From assembly GCA_964017155.1 (NCBI GenBank), contig OZ024855.1, forward strand, positions 4,372,190 through 4,436,189: DNA of 64,000 nt, in the 5' to 3' direction. Below the pieces are notes generated by a model, which saw nothing but the letters and a program-made list of their open reading frames with translations, was not told the DNA's origin and made no database searches. Positions 12,551 to 64,000 of the stretch are shown piece after piece. The translations under genes were made by a program, and so were the position numbers. Position 1 is the first letter of the stretch, and the number at the start of each line of letters is the position of its first letter. Source of the DNA: Oasisia sp. SBJ-2009 (lineage: Eukaryota > Annelida > Polychaeta > Sabellida > Siboglinidae).

Positions 12551-15500
12551 GTGAACTAAATATATTCCATATTATAGACTATAACCTTTCTTGCAAACTT
12601 CTATAAACGGGTAGTTAGATGTGTACATTGAGAGCCATTTTAAAAGCATCTAGGATATCATTTTCTGTTGATGTCATGCATGACAAAAGCAAGTAAATTT
12701 GTATAAGAATACAGTATGACTGCCTCTAATGGCCTTCCGACGAAACCCAACGCATGTGTATACACAGGCTGTATGAACTCAGCCTTGCTTACACACGCCT
12801 ACCCGCCGTAGTACCCGCTACAACATTGTCGCTTCAGTTATCATTCTACGCATCTACAGGTAACTCCATCCAGTGTACAAACCACAACAACCTATCATAT
12901 GCCCGTAACAATCCCATAGCCCAATATAATGGCTGCCTTGCTTTCATTGGGAGCAGCCACCCCCCACAGCTGTTGTTGACTGTTACATGGGTCCACAGAC
13001 AGATCAAGTGTTGGCCTCCCTGTATGTCTTCCCTTCCCACTGTTGACAGGTGCAGACAGGGATAGGGCCATCCTCTGTCACTGACCTGGCTGGCAACCAC
13101 GGACCCAACAGTCCTTCCATAATCAGCTCACTCAGCTGGACGGACACATCAGTAACACCCGCATGGGCCGTGTCCTGCTACAAGAACACACTGAGAAGAT
13201 GCAACCGAGCGGAAGACAATGCAGACTTGTGTCTGCCGTGATTTAGTGCAGTCAGACATTTTCGAATATGAATAAATGCAAATTTCCTTTTGTTGTTTGG
13301 CATAACTGCTGTGTTGAGCACAGGACAACAGGACATCTGTAGGACTGTTACTGCTCAGTGACATCAATGACAAGAGTCTTGTGTGACATCTCAGTCCACC
13401 AACGGACAACAAACAGGCAACTACATCTCAACTTCCCAAGTCCACCATTAATTCAAGCAGGGCAGTGGGTGGGTTCACCATGGATGAACTAGCAATAGAG
13501 GACTACTTAGGGATGTAAACATGATTTATTTGAGGGTTTTGGCCCTTGGGTGATGGCTGCAAAACAAGAATCAAGCGTAGCAGTGAAACCGCATGATTCA
13601 TACAACCTACACTCTACAGCCTGTATCTAGGCCAATCTGTGTCTAGATGCATTGAAGTGCAAATCACAAGGCTTGTTCAGAACTAAATACAAAATGAACT
13701 CCTACATTCGACAACACAATTCATGTTGTCAATTTGTAATGTGCATCATTAGTACATGTAAAAGCATACAACATTAAACATTAATTACCAAGAGCACCGG
13801 TAAATGTTTAAAACAAACCTTCATTGTACAAACAGCAATGTTAAACTAAGATATTTTCTCCCATTATGATTCAATGAACAGATAAAAACAATTGAAACGG
13901 AAACATTCCAATGAGGAATCAATGCTATCTTGCCTGTGTCTGGTTACAAATGACACATGTGGAGGAACTAGATATGCCAGGGATCACCAACACACATGCA
14001 ATAGTAAGCCTGGTGTTTAGTTGGCATCAATTGGTCTCTGTCAGCAATAAGTAATGACCATGCCATAGCCTATACAACAAAATACAATGTTGTATTACTA
14101 TTAATAGTGTTGTCTGTATAATTACAACTCATCGCTAACAAGACTTACACAACATATCCAGTTCTTTCAGACTGGCCAGCATTGTGCAAAATATTCAACG
14201 GAAGATTGTGAACAACCAATAGAAGAAAGAAGACTGGATGTATTAGCATTGTATGCAATAGTCTTTTTGTGTTACTGTTGCCTAGCTAAGCTAAATGCAA
14301 CCAAGCTGATGGATTACACAGTGACAGTGGGACTAGAAATAACAGAGTTGTATATTTGGGATCATGCAAGTGTTCTAGATATAATAGGTAAATACAAAGT
14401 ACGTAATTTAGTTACTAGCAGATATCAGACATGTCAAAGAAGTGTACAATTTATAAAGTATTTTAGCCGCACTGATCACTATGAAATAACAAAATTGGAC
14501 TAAGATGAGAATGATTAATCAATTCTTAGTAGATCGAGTTTTAAACCATACCTAGTATTACCTTCCCGGTAGCATGATTCACAAAATGAGTTAAGAAACA
14601 ACAGACATGTGCACTTGTGCAGACAAACACCGCCATCCAGAAACTAAAACGTCTGAATCAACAACACAATTGACTAGCCTGGGGAAACTTTCGAAAACCG
14701 AACAAGACAAATTGCTGAATCGAAACACCATCATGACTGACACAGGATTATGGACCATTAACATTGTTGGATAAATGGAGCTTAAAATACTATGTACTAT
14801 GGTAAAACAAACCTAATTGTACTATCAAAAAGTACTAGAACAAGTGGAGTCCTGAATGAGATTGCTCCCCTAACTCAGTAAGGCGACACTGTACCAACAA
14901 TACTTGAGGTCAACAGAGGATAATGGTAGAACACCACAGGTTCACTAATTCAATTATACACTATAATTAAATTAGTCAGCCTTCAGGTTCCTGCCATTCT
15001 CATCCTCGGCTGTTGACCCAGTATTTATTTATACAAGCCATATAGTTGGGACATATCCAGACTTTGCCATGGAAATGCAATCTGACTAACGCAGTGTGAT
15101 TGATGTAGACTATGTGTGAACACTGGAGTATGAAGAAAGTACAGCCACTAACAGGTGTCACCCATACCAGTCTTTGGCAGCTTAGCAGACAGCAACACTA
15201 TAAACGTAACTAAAAAACTGTCACTAACTTACTAGACCCAGCACTAGTTTCATCATCCATACCAACATGTAAAAACAAATTCACTGAAACGGATACTTGT
15301 ACATACATTATTAAATGCATTATTACTATAAAAAATACTATCTGAAAATATGTTATATTGGGAATTAATAATATACTAAACATGTATGTAGTTCAGGGCT
15401 TTATGCAGAATATTTTTTTTAACCAGTCACACATTTTTGGTGAACGCAAGGATTTTAACTCAAAGCATACAAGCCAGTTGATGTGTGTTTTATGACCTGA

Positions 15501-16691
15501 AATAAACTACAAACACATGTGTGACACAAGGCATAACTGACAACTTGGATCTATGATTTTTGAAGACCTTTTTTGCTCCATAATGTATTTTTAGCCACCT
15601 ACCATCTGTCCAGTGATATTTCTACCTGTCTACAACTGGTTTTACCCTTCCAAATGACAGGTGGATAGGTCTCTGCCTAAAGCCATGATCTGTGTAGTTT
15701 GCAGCAAAATTTCCAATCACGCTATAACAATTTTCTGTCAAAGAATATAACAAAAATATTGTCAGACTAGGAAGTGAATCTGCTTAGCATGTCTGACAGT
15801 TTGTCTTTACCAGCAAAGATACACCCATGGCTACAGTATGAGTTGTTGCTGTCAACCCAGTGCATAACAATTCTGAATTATTATATACCAGTTCAGTGAG
15901 TCAACAAGAATGTTTGAGCATTTAAACAACCTTTGTCTAACACATGCAGTTTCCATGTTAGATGGATTCCTGTTGTAGGTAGGTTGTATGTACACTAGTC
16001 ATAGAATGGTCACATATTTATCCCAGCCATTAATCTGGGAAGGGATTTCCACCAGTGTTTAAGGCTATCCTGCTCTGTACAAATTATACTGTCAATAAAT
16101 GTTTGCAAAGAATTAAAAGATGCATGCCAATTAACAATATACTAATTTGTGGTTTAATGTAACTGACCATTAGAGGTATAAAACACATAAAATGCCACAT
16201 AATTACAAAGGCCAAAGCAATGTCAATTCACGACAACATAGAATGGTGGAAGGCGGACTGAATGAAAGACGTACATTATCATAGCAGATTCAGGGAGATG
16301 TTGTCTAAGGTATTAAGCTTACATTTAAGCAAATTTTAAACATGTTTATCAATCTTATTACGGCGGGGAGGGGGCGTTTACTCCACCACATTTTTAGTTA
16401 TAATCAATGGCAATGGATGATAATTAATGACAAATCCAGATTACGCTGAATATTTGGTATGAATAGACAATGCGCGAAACAACGCGTACATCCGCACTAC
16501 TTGGGACGCCTAACATCAATCAACTGCCGGCGTAACGGCGGTTGACATTCGTCTGCGACACTGCCATCTACACCGGCGTCACCGGTTCTCTATTCTGACC
16601 TGGCTGGACCAAGTCAGATTTGAATTGTGTTTTGAACAAATCAACACATCAGTTCAATATTTAAAATGATTACATAAAAGATACGGCTTAC

Positions 16692-16826
16692 CTAGTCCAC
16701 TTCGCTACAGTTTTCCACAGTGTTCAACCCGGACATGAATTACTCGCCTACTGAGTCAGTTTCGAGCGATTTTCCGGGAGTTTAGTGCTCGACTGAGAAC
16801 GTTCAGTAGATTTCCGGGCTGACAAG
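16692..16826 (-). other. Probable noncoding first exon of the minus-strand gene
   Basis: Directly downstream (minus strand) of an NRF1-type palindrome lies a CG-bearing stretch with two CCGGAAA ETS-type motifs. It ends in a good 5' splice site, ctag followed by gtaagc, at 16691-16690. No long ORF is present. I infer this is exon 1 (5' UTR) spliced to the exon at 6497-6422. The transcription start is not determined by sequence alone, so the upper boundary is approximate. Confidence 0.5.
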
Positions 16827-16840
16827 TGCGCATGCGCATA
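16745..16840 (-). promoter_or_regulatory. NRF1/ETS-type TATA-less promoter
   Basis: TGCGCATGCGCA at 16827-16838 is a perfect NRF1 consensus palindrome. Below it on the minus strand are two CCGGAAA (ETS) motifs. CpG density is locally high in an otherwise AT-rich region. This architecture is typical of broadly expressed animal genes. Direction is inferred from the donor site at 16691. Confidence 0.5.
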
Positions 16841-17094
16841 TCACAAGCCTGCTAAAATACCAAGATGACCATTATATTAAAAACAACTATGCGTATGTGG
16901 AGCCATATCTCCGTTGTTGTTATGACCACCACTTCCTATTGATTTTTTTGTTTCGTCCGTATCAAATAAACATTACAAAAGTACAACATTATTAATTTCA
17001 TGACAGATATTATTTAGTTTAGCCGCAAGGTAGAAGCACTATACAATTAATGTTTATTTTCCCGATAGATGGCAGAACCATCTCAGGGTATTCC

Positions 17095-17165
17095 ATAAGA
17101 TAAGATAAGATAAGATAGCTTTATTGCCATGTGTTCACATTGTAGTTACAATAAAACATTGGAAT
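17095..17165 (-). mobile_element. 3' tail of a LINE/SINE-type retroposon
   Basis: On the minus strand the sequence ends acatggcaataaagctatcttatcttatctt: a short A/T-rich end followed by a (TTATC)n microsatellite. This is typical of 3' ends of CR1/L2-like LINEs and their SINEs. The body upstream (17165-17400 region) is not recognisable to me. Confidence 0.4.
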
Positions 17166-17607
17166 GTGTAATGATATTGGTCGTCGTAATAGTACATTCA
17201 CATGACACTACATTCACATGCACCAAACAATGATGTTAAAATATACTACTACATTAAATAAAATAAATAAATAAGAACAATCACATAAAAAGGTCCGAAT
17301 AAAAAATTGCTCATTATAACATCGATAAATAATTGATACGATCTAGTAGCATAGCTGGTTAGTAGCATAGCTGGTTAATATATTATCCAGCTGTAATTAT
17401 TGATATGTAATGCTATGCATGTTCTATATATGTATTTTTATAACGACGATCCTCTATGTACCATGATATGTGGTTAGAGTGAATTAAACTATATTCTATT
17501 TGACAGGTCTAGATGAAGAGAGAATGGATGGACCATTTTATATAAATTAACCTAATCGGTAGCAAAAAAGGGACTTCTCTTAAAATTCTTAGCTAGAAAG
17601 GGAGTGA

Positions 17608-17609
<2 letters not shown>

Positions 17610-17659
<50 letters not shown>
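17610..17659. repeat. (TA)n microsatellite
   Basis: Uninterrupted TA dinucleotides over about 50 bp, followed by a purine-rich G/A stretch. Confidence 0.95.
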
Positions 17660-17662
<3 letters not shown>

Positions 17663-18919
17663 TATAAATGGAGGGAGGGTGGGAGAGGGCAAGAGGAAGG
17701 GAGGGTTGGAGCGGGCGAAGAGGGAGCGTCAAAGTGAGGCTGGAGGCCAGGGAGGGTGAGAGAGAAATAGTTAGATTGCATAACGTTTATGTAATAGATA
17801 ATAAATGCAATATAGTATATAATGAAAAAACTTTTAGAAGGAAGTGTAGCTTTGCAACTGAGAAAATATCAAATGTTCCTTATCTGGTTTATCTTAGACA
17901 AAATAATAATAATAAAACTGCTTTTCTATAGTGCTAATTCCCGCATGGTGGATCGATGCGCTGTACAAGACATAATAAATGTACTAATAAATTATATGAA
18001 TTAATATAAAGTAGTAAACCTTTGAATGTAAATTATGTAAATCATATAAATCAATTTAAAATAAATTAAACACTGTTTTAAAGATGTATAGTACTAAGCC
18101 TCTGTAAATTATATAAATTAATATAAAATTTAAAAAAATTCTAAATATGGGTATGTAAATTATATATACATTAATCTAAAACATAAACACTGATTAAAAC
18201 ATGTATAACACTAAAAAGAAATTATAAAGCAGTGTCCATCATTTCACAACAATTTGAATTAATTAAAATGTCTCATAAAAGATATGTCTTTAAGCACTTT
18301 CTAAACACACGTAAACTGGTGTATCTTAGACAAAACACTCTGACTTCTCGATCCATTCTAGTCATATACTTTACATTATCATGTATGAATTGTCATCACA
18401 ATAATTATACAGAAAAGAAACACATCAACAGCACTAAAGCCCTATCCCCAGGAACCCAACTTCAGCAGTGCTGAGATTAGGATGTTAGCATACATGGAAG
18501 CCATGTTACCTAAGTCGCTAGTCCAGCTATTGAGTATTGAAAGCAATTCACTGGTGAGCTTCAAATGTGAATGCATCAAGTGGACACAAGACTGGACAAC
18601 ATGTTGGACATTGTGAATTCATCATTGGCTACATGATCCATATGAAAGAAAATTCTTGAACATTTTGATTTTGCACCCCAGGATTTTGTTTCTTTACTAT
18701 TCCCCCCATGTTTAATTGCATTAATTCTGTTACAATAATATCTTATCCCAAGATTTTGACATATATCATTCACTGATGATAAATTTAACTACTACTTTTA
18801 TTAGTCATCAATAATATTTAGCATAATTAACTAGATAGCTATTAATTACATAGCTATTGTCATGCACATAACCATACGGTATAAGATAATAATCATATTA
18901 CTTATTTTGTGCCTAGATT

Positions 18920-18966
18920 AATCCATGTGCTTATATTAAACAGAAACCAAGTTCTGGTGTATAGAT

Positions 18967-19040
<74 letters not shown>

Positions 19041-19092
19041 TATGCATCAGAACTTGGTTTATGTTGATTAATGTAAGCATGTAAATCATGTA
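18920..19092. repeat. Imperfect inverted repeat around an (AT)n/(AC)n core
   Basis: The left arm contains aaaccaagttctggtg (18944-18959). The right arm contains catcagaacttggttt (19045-19060), its near-exact reverse complement. Similarity extends outward for roughly 40 bp per arm (left gtgcttatattaa, right reverse complement atgcttacattaa). The core is about 55 bp of AT plus an AC run. It could form a hairpin, or be a small MITE with an expanded core. Confidence 0.55.
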
Positions 19093-20742
19093 TATATATA
19101 TATATATCAAATAGTTTATATAGTCATGAAGCAACACACATTGTGTACAAATATCACGGACTATTATAATAGTTTTGTTTCTAAACCAATTCCTGGTGAC
19201 TCTGTAATTTTTGTCTATGTCTTGTGCTAATTTGATATCTGGCAAAATTATATAATGTCACGGTGATGCCATCTGGAGTGTGGCTTACCAGTCATTTTTA
19301 GCACCCCTTAGTCTAAGATCGTGACATCAATAGATGGGGGGGGGGGGGGGTGCCATCAATAGATGGGGGGGGGGGGTGCTGCTGAAGATTATTTAGTCAC
19401 AGCTTCAGACAGATAATGGCAATGAAAGATGTGTGTGTGTTGATGGTGTGTGGTGTTGAATTTTTGTTGGCAGCAACATTCAAAATTGTTTGCATTATTC
19501 ATGGTAAACAAATCTTGATTTTGCACCCCCTTTAGGCTTACATGAAAAATGTCACGCACTAAAAATCCTAAAACATTGGGGGTAATCACATGTCCATTTC
19601 CTCTCCAAAAATATTGAAGTGTATAGCCTCACCAGATCATGTACCTATGATTTATAAGTACAAATATCTAAATATAATTATTCGCAAGATTTGCATGAAG
19701 ATATGCTGAAAATGCAAGATATTTGCCTGCCGTGTCTGTTTATGTAAGTCTAATATTAATTATTCTCTACAAATTGCACAACTATCTCATAGAGTATATG
19801 AGCAGTTGTACAAATATTGAAAATAATTCGATGGACATGTGTATGGGCATTTATATGGCATAGATATGATTTTATATGCTATTCACATATATAAAATTAT
19901 ATATAATATTATTGTGTTTACTTCAGTAAAATGTATTATGTTACATACACTTAGTTATAATGCAGATTAGTATACATAACTGTATCAGAATGAGGATGTC
20001 AAATGCAACCACTTTCATTGGTTTCATCTGAAGGAGCAAACATTTTAGATCAGAAGTATAGCTGTGCTATCATACAGCTGCTAAGTTTCTATAATATTCA
20101 TGTTGCACACCAAAAATAAACACACTAATATATATAATGGCAAAATGGATTAGATTCAAAATGTATACAATATCTTACAGCACATCTTTATTACACTACA
20201 TAACACACCTGGTAATCATTGGCACCTTGTAAGCACATTATCAAAAGGTAAGAGAGGGATGCATTTTAATTTGCTATTTTTAGCATACTTCTGGGGGTGT
20301 CGGTGATTATCATTCACAAAGGAAATATTTAAGAAATCACTGTATCTCAATCAAGTTTGTTTCTAAAATGTAAAGTTGTATTTAATGCAGTGTCCAGTTA
20401 TAAGGCTGGACAATACCCATTACATTTTACTCGTTGGCAGACCTGTTCAATCTAACAGCATTTTGACTTCTCTGGGAAGCATTCAGCCAAGCTACAATGA
20501 TTGCATGAAGACAATTCATATACAAATATTCACCAATGTCTATAGCCAGTTACTCATTCACACAGCTAGATTAATTGAAGCAACACAGATCTGTGAACTA
20601 ATTTGCTAGATTTGATACACCAGCCATTGAGCCAATGCACTCTGTGTTTCTTAAACGTGGGGGGTGATATATGAACCATAATCTCCATTACGAAATGTTT
20701 TGACCCAAACCGTGTATTAGACAAATAATTGTAATTAAAAAT

Positions 20743-20743
20743 G

Positions 20744-20785
<42 letters not shown>
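20743..20785. repeat. (GT)n microsatellite
   Basis: About 20 GT dinucleotides running into alternating GC/GT purine-pyrimidine sequence (gcgcgcacgcgcgtgc), which has Z-DNA potential. Confidence 0.9.
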
Positions 20786-20788
<3 letters not shown>

Positions 20789-21219
20789 CGCGCGTGCATG
20801 TGTGTGTGCGTGTGACACTCAAACAATGATTGATCCAAAAAAATAAAAGCCAACTTTCCCGGACACTTGTTTGATCTCTGTTTACAATTAGGATTGGCAG
20901 AGTACCAATTATTAACAACATCATCACCGGGTCCTGCCCCTCCCCTCTAGGCTCTAGGCTCTAGCGTATAGCTCTACTCTAGGCCTAGCACGGGGCGGGG
21001 CCAAACCCTCACATCTCACATTCTATCACAAGACATACATCCGATGACTCTGTGGTGTTACGGCACTATTCTTAACATGCAGAACAAATTCACAGTTTAA
21101 TTTATACCGCTTAGTGTACTTCTACGACTGCTTTCTATCCGGTTAAAATAGTGTGTAGTTGAATGAAGTATGTACACAAAGCCCACGTGTATCGAGGAAA
21201 TAAACCGGAAGCGCTTGAT

Positions 21220-21300
21220 AAGGAATGCGCATGCGAATGGGATATAGACTGAGCATGCGCATTGGAGAATATAATGGGCCATTTTGAAAAATCGGGATGC
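21220..21300 (+). promoter_or_regulatory. AGAP promoter with two NRF1-type sites
   Basis: Two NRF1-like motifs, ATGCGCATGCGAA near 21224 and GAGCATGCGCATT near 21252, lie about 130-160 bp upstream of the AGAP start codon. An inverted CCAAT (ATTGG) and a YY1-like GGCCATTTTGA follow. No TATA box is at a usable position. The composition contrasts with the AT-rich surroundings. Confidence 0.5.
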
Positions 21301-21380
21301 TGTAGTGTTGTTTTCCTCTAGAGTTTTGTAGGGAGGAAATGTTTCTGACGTGGATAATATAATCACCGTTCGAAGCGAAC

Positions 21381-61899
<40,519 letters not shown>

Positions 61900-62992
61900 G
61901 TAAGTGATCACAGCGTGTCTCCGTGCAACTGTTGCTGTCGCTCGTGTTGTTTCTTCCGCGGCTGATCTCTGGCCGTCTGACACAGTGTGCCCTTGTCTGT
62001 CTGTCTGTGGGGGGTGGAGCGGACACTGTGGTCTGGAGCAGTTGTAACTCCACTTCCAGCAGCTAACAGTAGATTTTCTCTGTCAGGGGTACACCAGATT
62101 AATTATAAAAACCAAATCAGACTTCTGAGAAAATTTGTAAATATGTTTTTCCATTTGAAAAAGTTAGATAACCTGGATATATAGAACATTTTTGTCGTTA
62201 TGATTTGTTAGCAATATACAGTATTGGCTGTAAGTTTTGGAAACAGGCAGCATTGTGTATGTGTTAAGAGTAATCATTATTTTACCTAGTTACTAATTTA
62301 AGTAAGAATTACTATATATTATCTGTAATTTAAGTAAGAATTACTATATATTATCTGTTATTTTAGGATCTATTGATAATTAATGTTTACTATTTCACTG
62401 CTGTGCAGCTAGGTACTCAGCAGCGATAGTTTTGTTTAAGTAACACTGTTAACATGTTAGTAATATCCCAGCCCAACCGATTTAACACACTGATTTACAA
62501 TAACCACTGGATTCTCCATAACCAACACAAGTTTGCTGTGTTCTGGACTTGGTGACCTGTGAGTTATCTTATACTTCACCATTGACTTAACTGTTCTTGT
62601 TACTTCAGGGTGATATAGTTAGGAGTAGAGAATGGGTGATTTATTACCTTACCATGCCAACTCACAGATCTTACACACAGATATTCACCCTGTATATCAA
62701 CAAATGTATGTTCACAGAAGCACATACTTGCATCATGTATGCAGCATTGTGTCGTTTGGTTTAAGTTTGGAGTACAGCCAAACTGCACACATTATTCACG
62801 TGCACTTGCTATAACTTGCCGCTAGTGTAACATATATGTGTATATACATTACTGAACACAGTCATATCTGATTGGTACAGATGAAACACTTACATACAGT
62901 TCAGTGTTTATATACACCTATATGTGTAGCATAACTTCTCTCTTCTTTTTCCCTGCATCATTATGTCATCATATAATACGTACACATGCAAC
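61900..62992 (+). other. AGAP intron 9, nonrepetitive part
   Basis: AT-rich. It contains a direct duplication of about 33 bp (taatttaagtaagaattact..., 62293-62358). No exon seen. Confidence 0.55.
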
Positions 62993-64000
62993 ATTTCATT
63001 TACACTCAACACTTCCACAGTCTCATACACAACACTTTGTCATTTACACTCAACACTTACACTGTCTCACACAGAACACTTTGTCATTTACACTCAACAC
63101 TTACACCGTCTCACACACAACACTTTCTCATTTACACTCAACACTTACACGGTCTCACACACAACACTTTGTCATTTACACTCAACACGTCCACTGTCTC
63201 ACACACAACACTCTGTCATTTACATGCAACACGTCCACTGTCTCACACACAACACTTTGTCATTTACATGCAACACTTACACCGTCTCACACACAACACT
63301 CTGTCATTTACATGCAACACGTCCACTGTCTCACACACAACACTCTGTCATTTACATGCAACACTTACACCGTCTCACACACAACACTCTGTCATTTACA
63401 TGCAACACGTCCACTGTCTCACACACAACACTCTGTCATTTACATGCAACACTTACACCGTCTCACACACAACACTTTGTCATTTACATGCAACACGTCC
63501 ACTGTCTCACACACAACACTTTGTCATTTACATGCAACACATCCACCGTCTCACACACAACACTCTGTCATTTACATGCAACACGTCCACCGTCTCACAC
63601 ACAACACTTTGTCATTTACATGCAACACGTCCACTGTCTCACACACAACACTTTGTCATTTACATGCAACACGTCCACCGTCTCACACACAACACATTGT
63701 CATTTACATGCAACACGTCCACTGTCTCACACACAACACTTTGTCATTTACATGCAACACGTCCACCGTCTCACACACAACACTTTGTCATTTACATGCA
63801 ACACGTCCACCGTCTCACACACAACACTTTGTCATTTACACTCAACAAGTCCACCGTCTCACACACAACACTTTGTCATTTACATGCAACACGTCCACCG
63901 TCTCACACACAACACTTTGTCATTTACATGCAACACGTCCACCGTCTCACACACAACACTTTGTCATTTACATGCAACACGTCCACCGTCTCACACACAA
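62993..64000. repeat. 44-bp minisatellite running off the right edge, at least 22 copies
   Basis: Unit cacacacaacactttgtcat, ttacatgcaacacgtccacc, gtct. Variants (cttacaccg versus cgtccactg; tttg versus ctg; catgc versus cactc) are ordered. The array continues past position 64000. Confidence 0.97.

Larger units (their letters stand above)
6498..16691 (-). other. Long first intron, no supported gene
   Basis: About 10 kb between the presumed noncoding first exon and the start-codon exon. It holds small tandem repeats: an 8-bp unit at ~6954-6985, a 24-bp duplication at ~8950-8997, a poly-G run at ~9032-9052 and a degenerate array at 9895-10160. No ORF here has splice context or recognisable protein character. 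Confidence 0.5.
16841..21223. other. Intergenic region between divergent genes
   Basis: No coding exon is supported. It contains a retroposon tail near 17.1 kb, dinucleotide microsatellites (17610, 18971, ~20743-20785 GT), poly-G runs near 19337 and 19367, and the inverted repeat at 18920-19092. A short GC-box-like ggggcggggcc lies near 20992. Confidence 0.5.

Noticed and set aside
20566..20927. Minus-strand ORFs rich in Thr-His
   Set aside because: Translation of a GT microsatellite.
62993..64000. CRISPR-like regular array
   Set aside because: The units are contiguous with no unique spacers, and the genome is eukaryotic: a minisatellite.

Overview
The window is nuclear DNA of an invertebrate animal. 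It is AT-rich and intron-rich, with long introns, GT-AG (and apparently one GC-AG) splice sites, CpG-containing promoters with NRF1-type motifs, LINE/hAT remnants and very many minisatellites. The main gene is an invertebrate AGAP (centaurin-gamma) orthologue. Tandem repeats that overlap 5' splice sites are, as I recall, a described oddity of amphioxus genes ('mirage' minisatellites), so a cephalochordate is my best guess. This is an inference, and a mollusc or other marine invertebrate is not excluded.

Layout. (1) Positions 1 to ~16.84 kb, minus strand: the 5' part of an unrecognised gene. It has a noncoding first exon at ~16.83-16.69 kb under a TATA-less NRF1/ETS-type promoter, then coding exons at 6497-6422, 2463-2320 and 591-506. 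All phases agree, and the gene continues off the left edge. (2) About 16.85-21.2 kb: intergenic and promoter sequence between the two divergent genes, with microsatellites, an inverted repeat and a retroposon tail. (3) Positions 21381 to beyond 64000, plus strand: AGAP. Nine coding exons (21381-61899) encode about 423 residues: the N-terminal region, the complete GTPase-like domain and the start of the linker before the PH domain. The PH, ArfGAP and ankyrin parts lie past the right edge. A 30.7 kb first intron (21556-52252) holds an alternative first coding exon (about 50918-51107), a truncated CR1/L2-type LINE, a non-autonomous hAT element with a perfect 8-bp target duplication, large minisatellites and a near-perfect palindrome.

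The most unusual signal is how minisatellites relate to AGAP splice sites. The exon 3 donor, with the 3' part of the exon, is repeated 11 times at a 52-bp period. The exon 7 donor, a GC-type site, is repeated four times in a 60-bp, in-frame unit. The exon 4 donor opens directly into about 73 copies of an 18-bp unit that stays open in the exon's frame. Other arrays press against the acceptors of exons 2 and 6. The P-loop of the GTPase-like domain also has Cys where the family has Gly. Together these make the locus a natural case of splice-site amplification by tandem duplication, with predicted in-frame length variants.

Most long open frames in the window lie in minisatellites whose unit length is a multiple of three; they are not genes.
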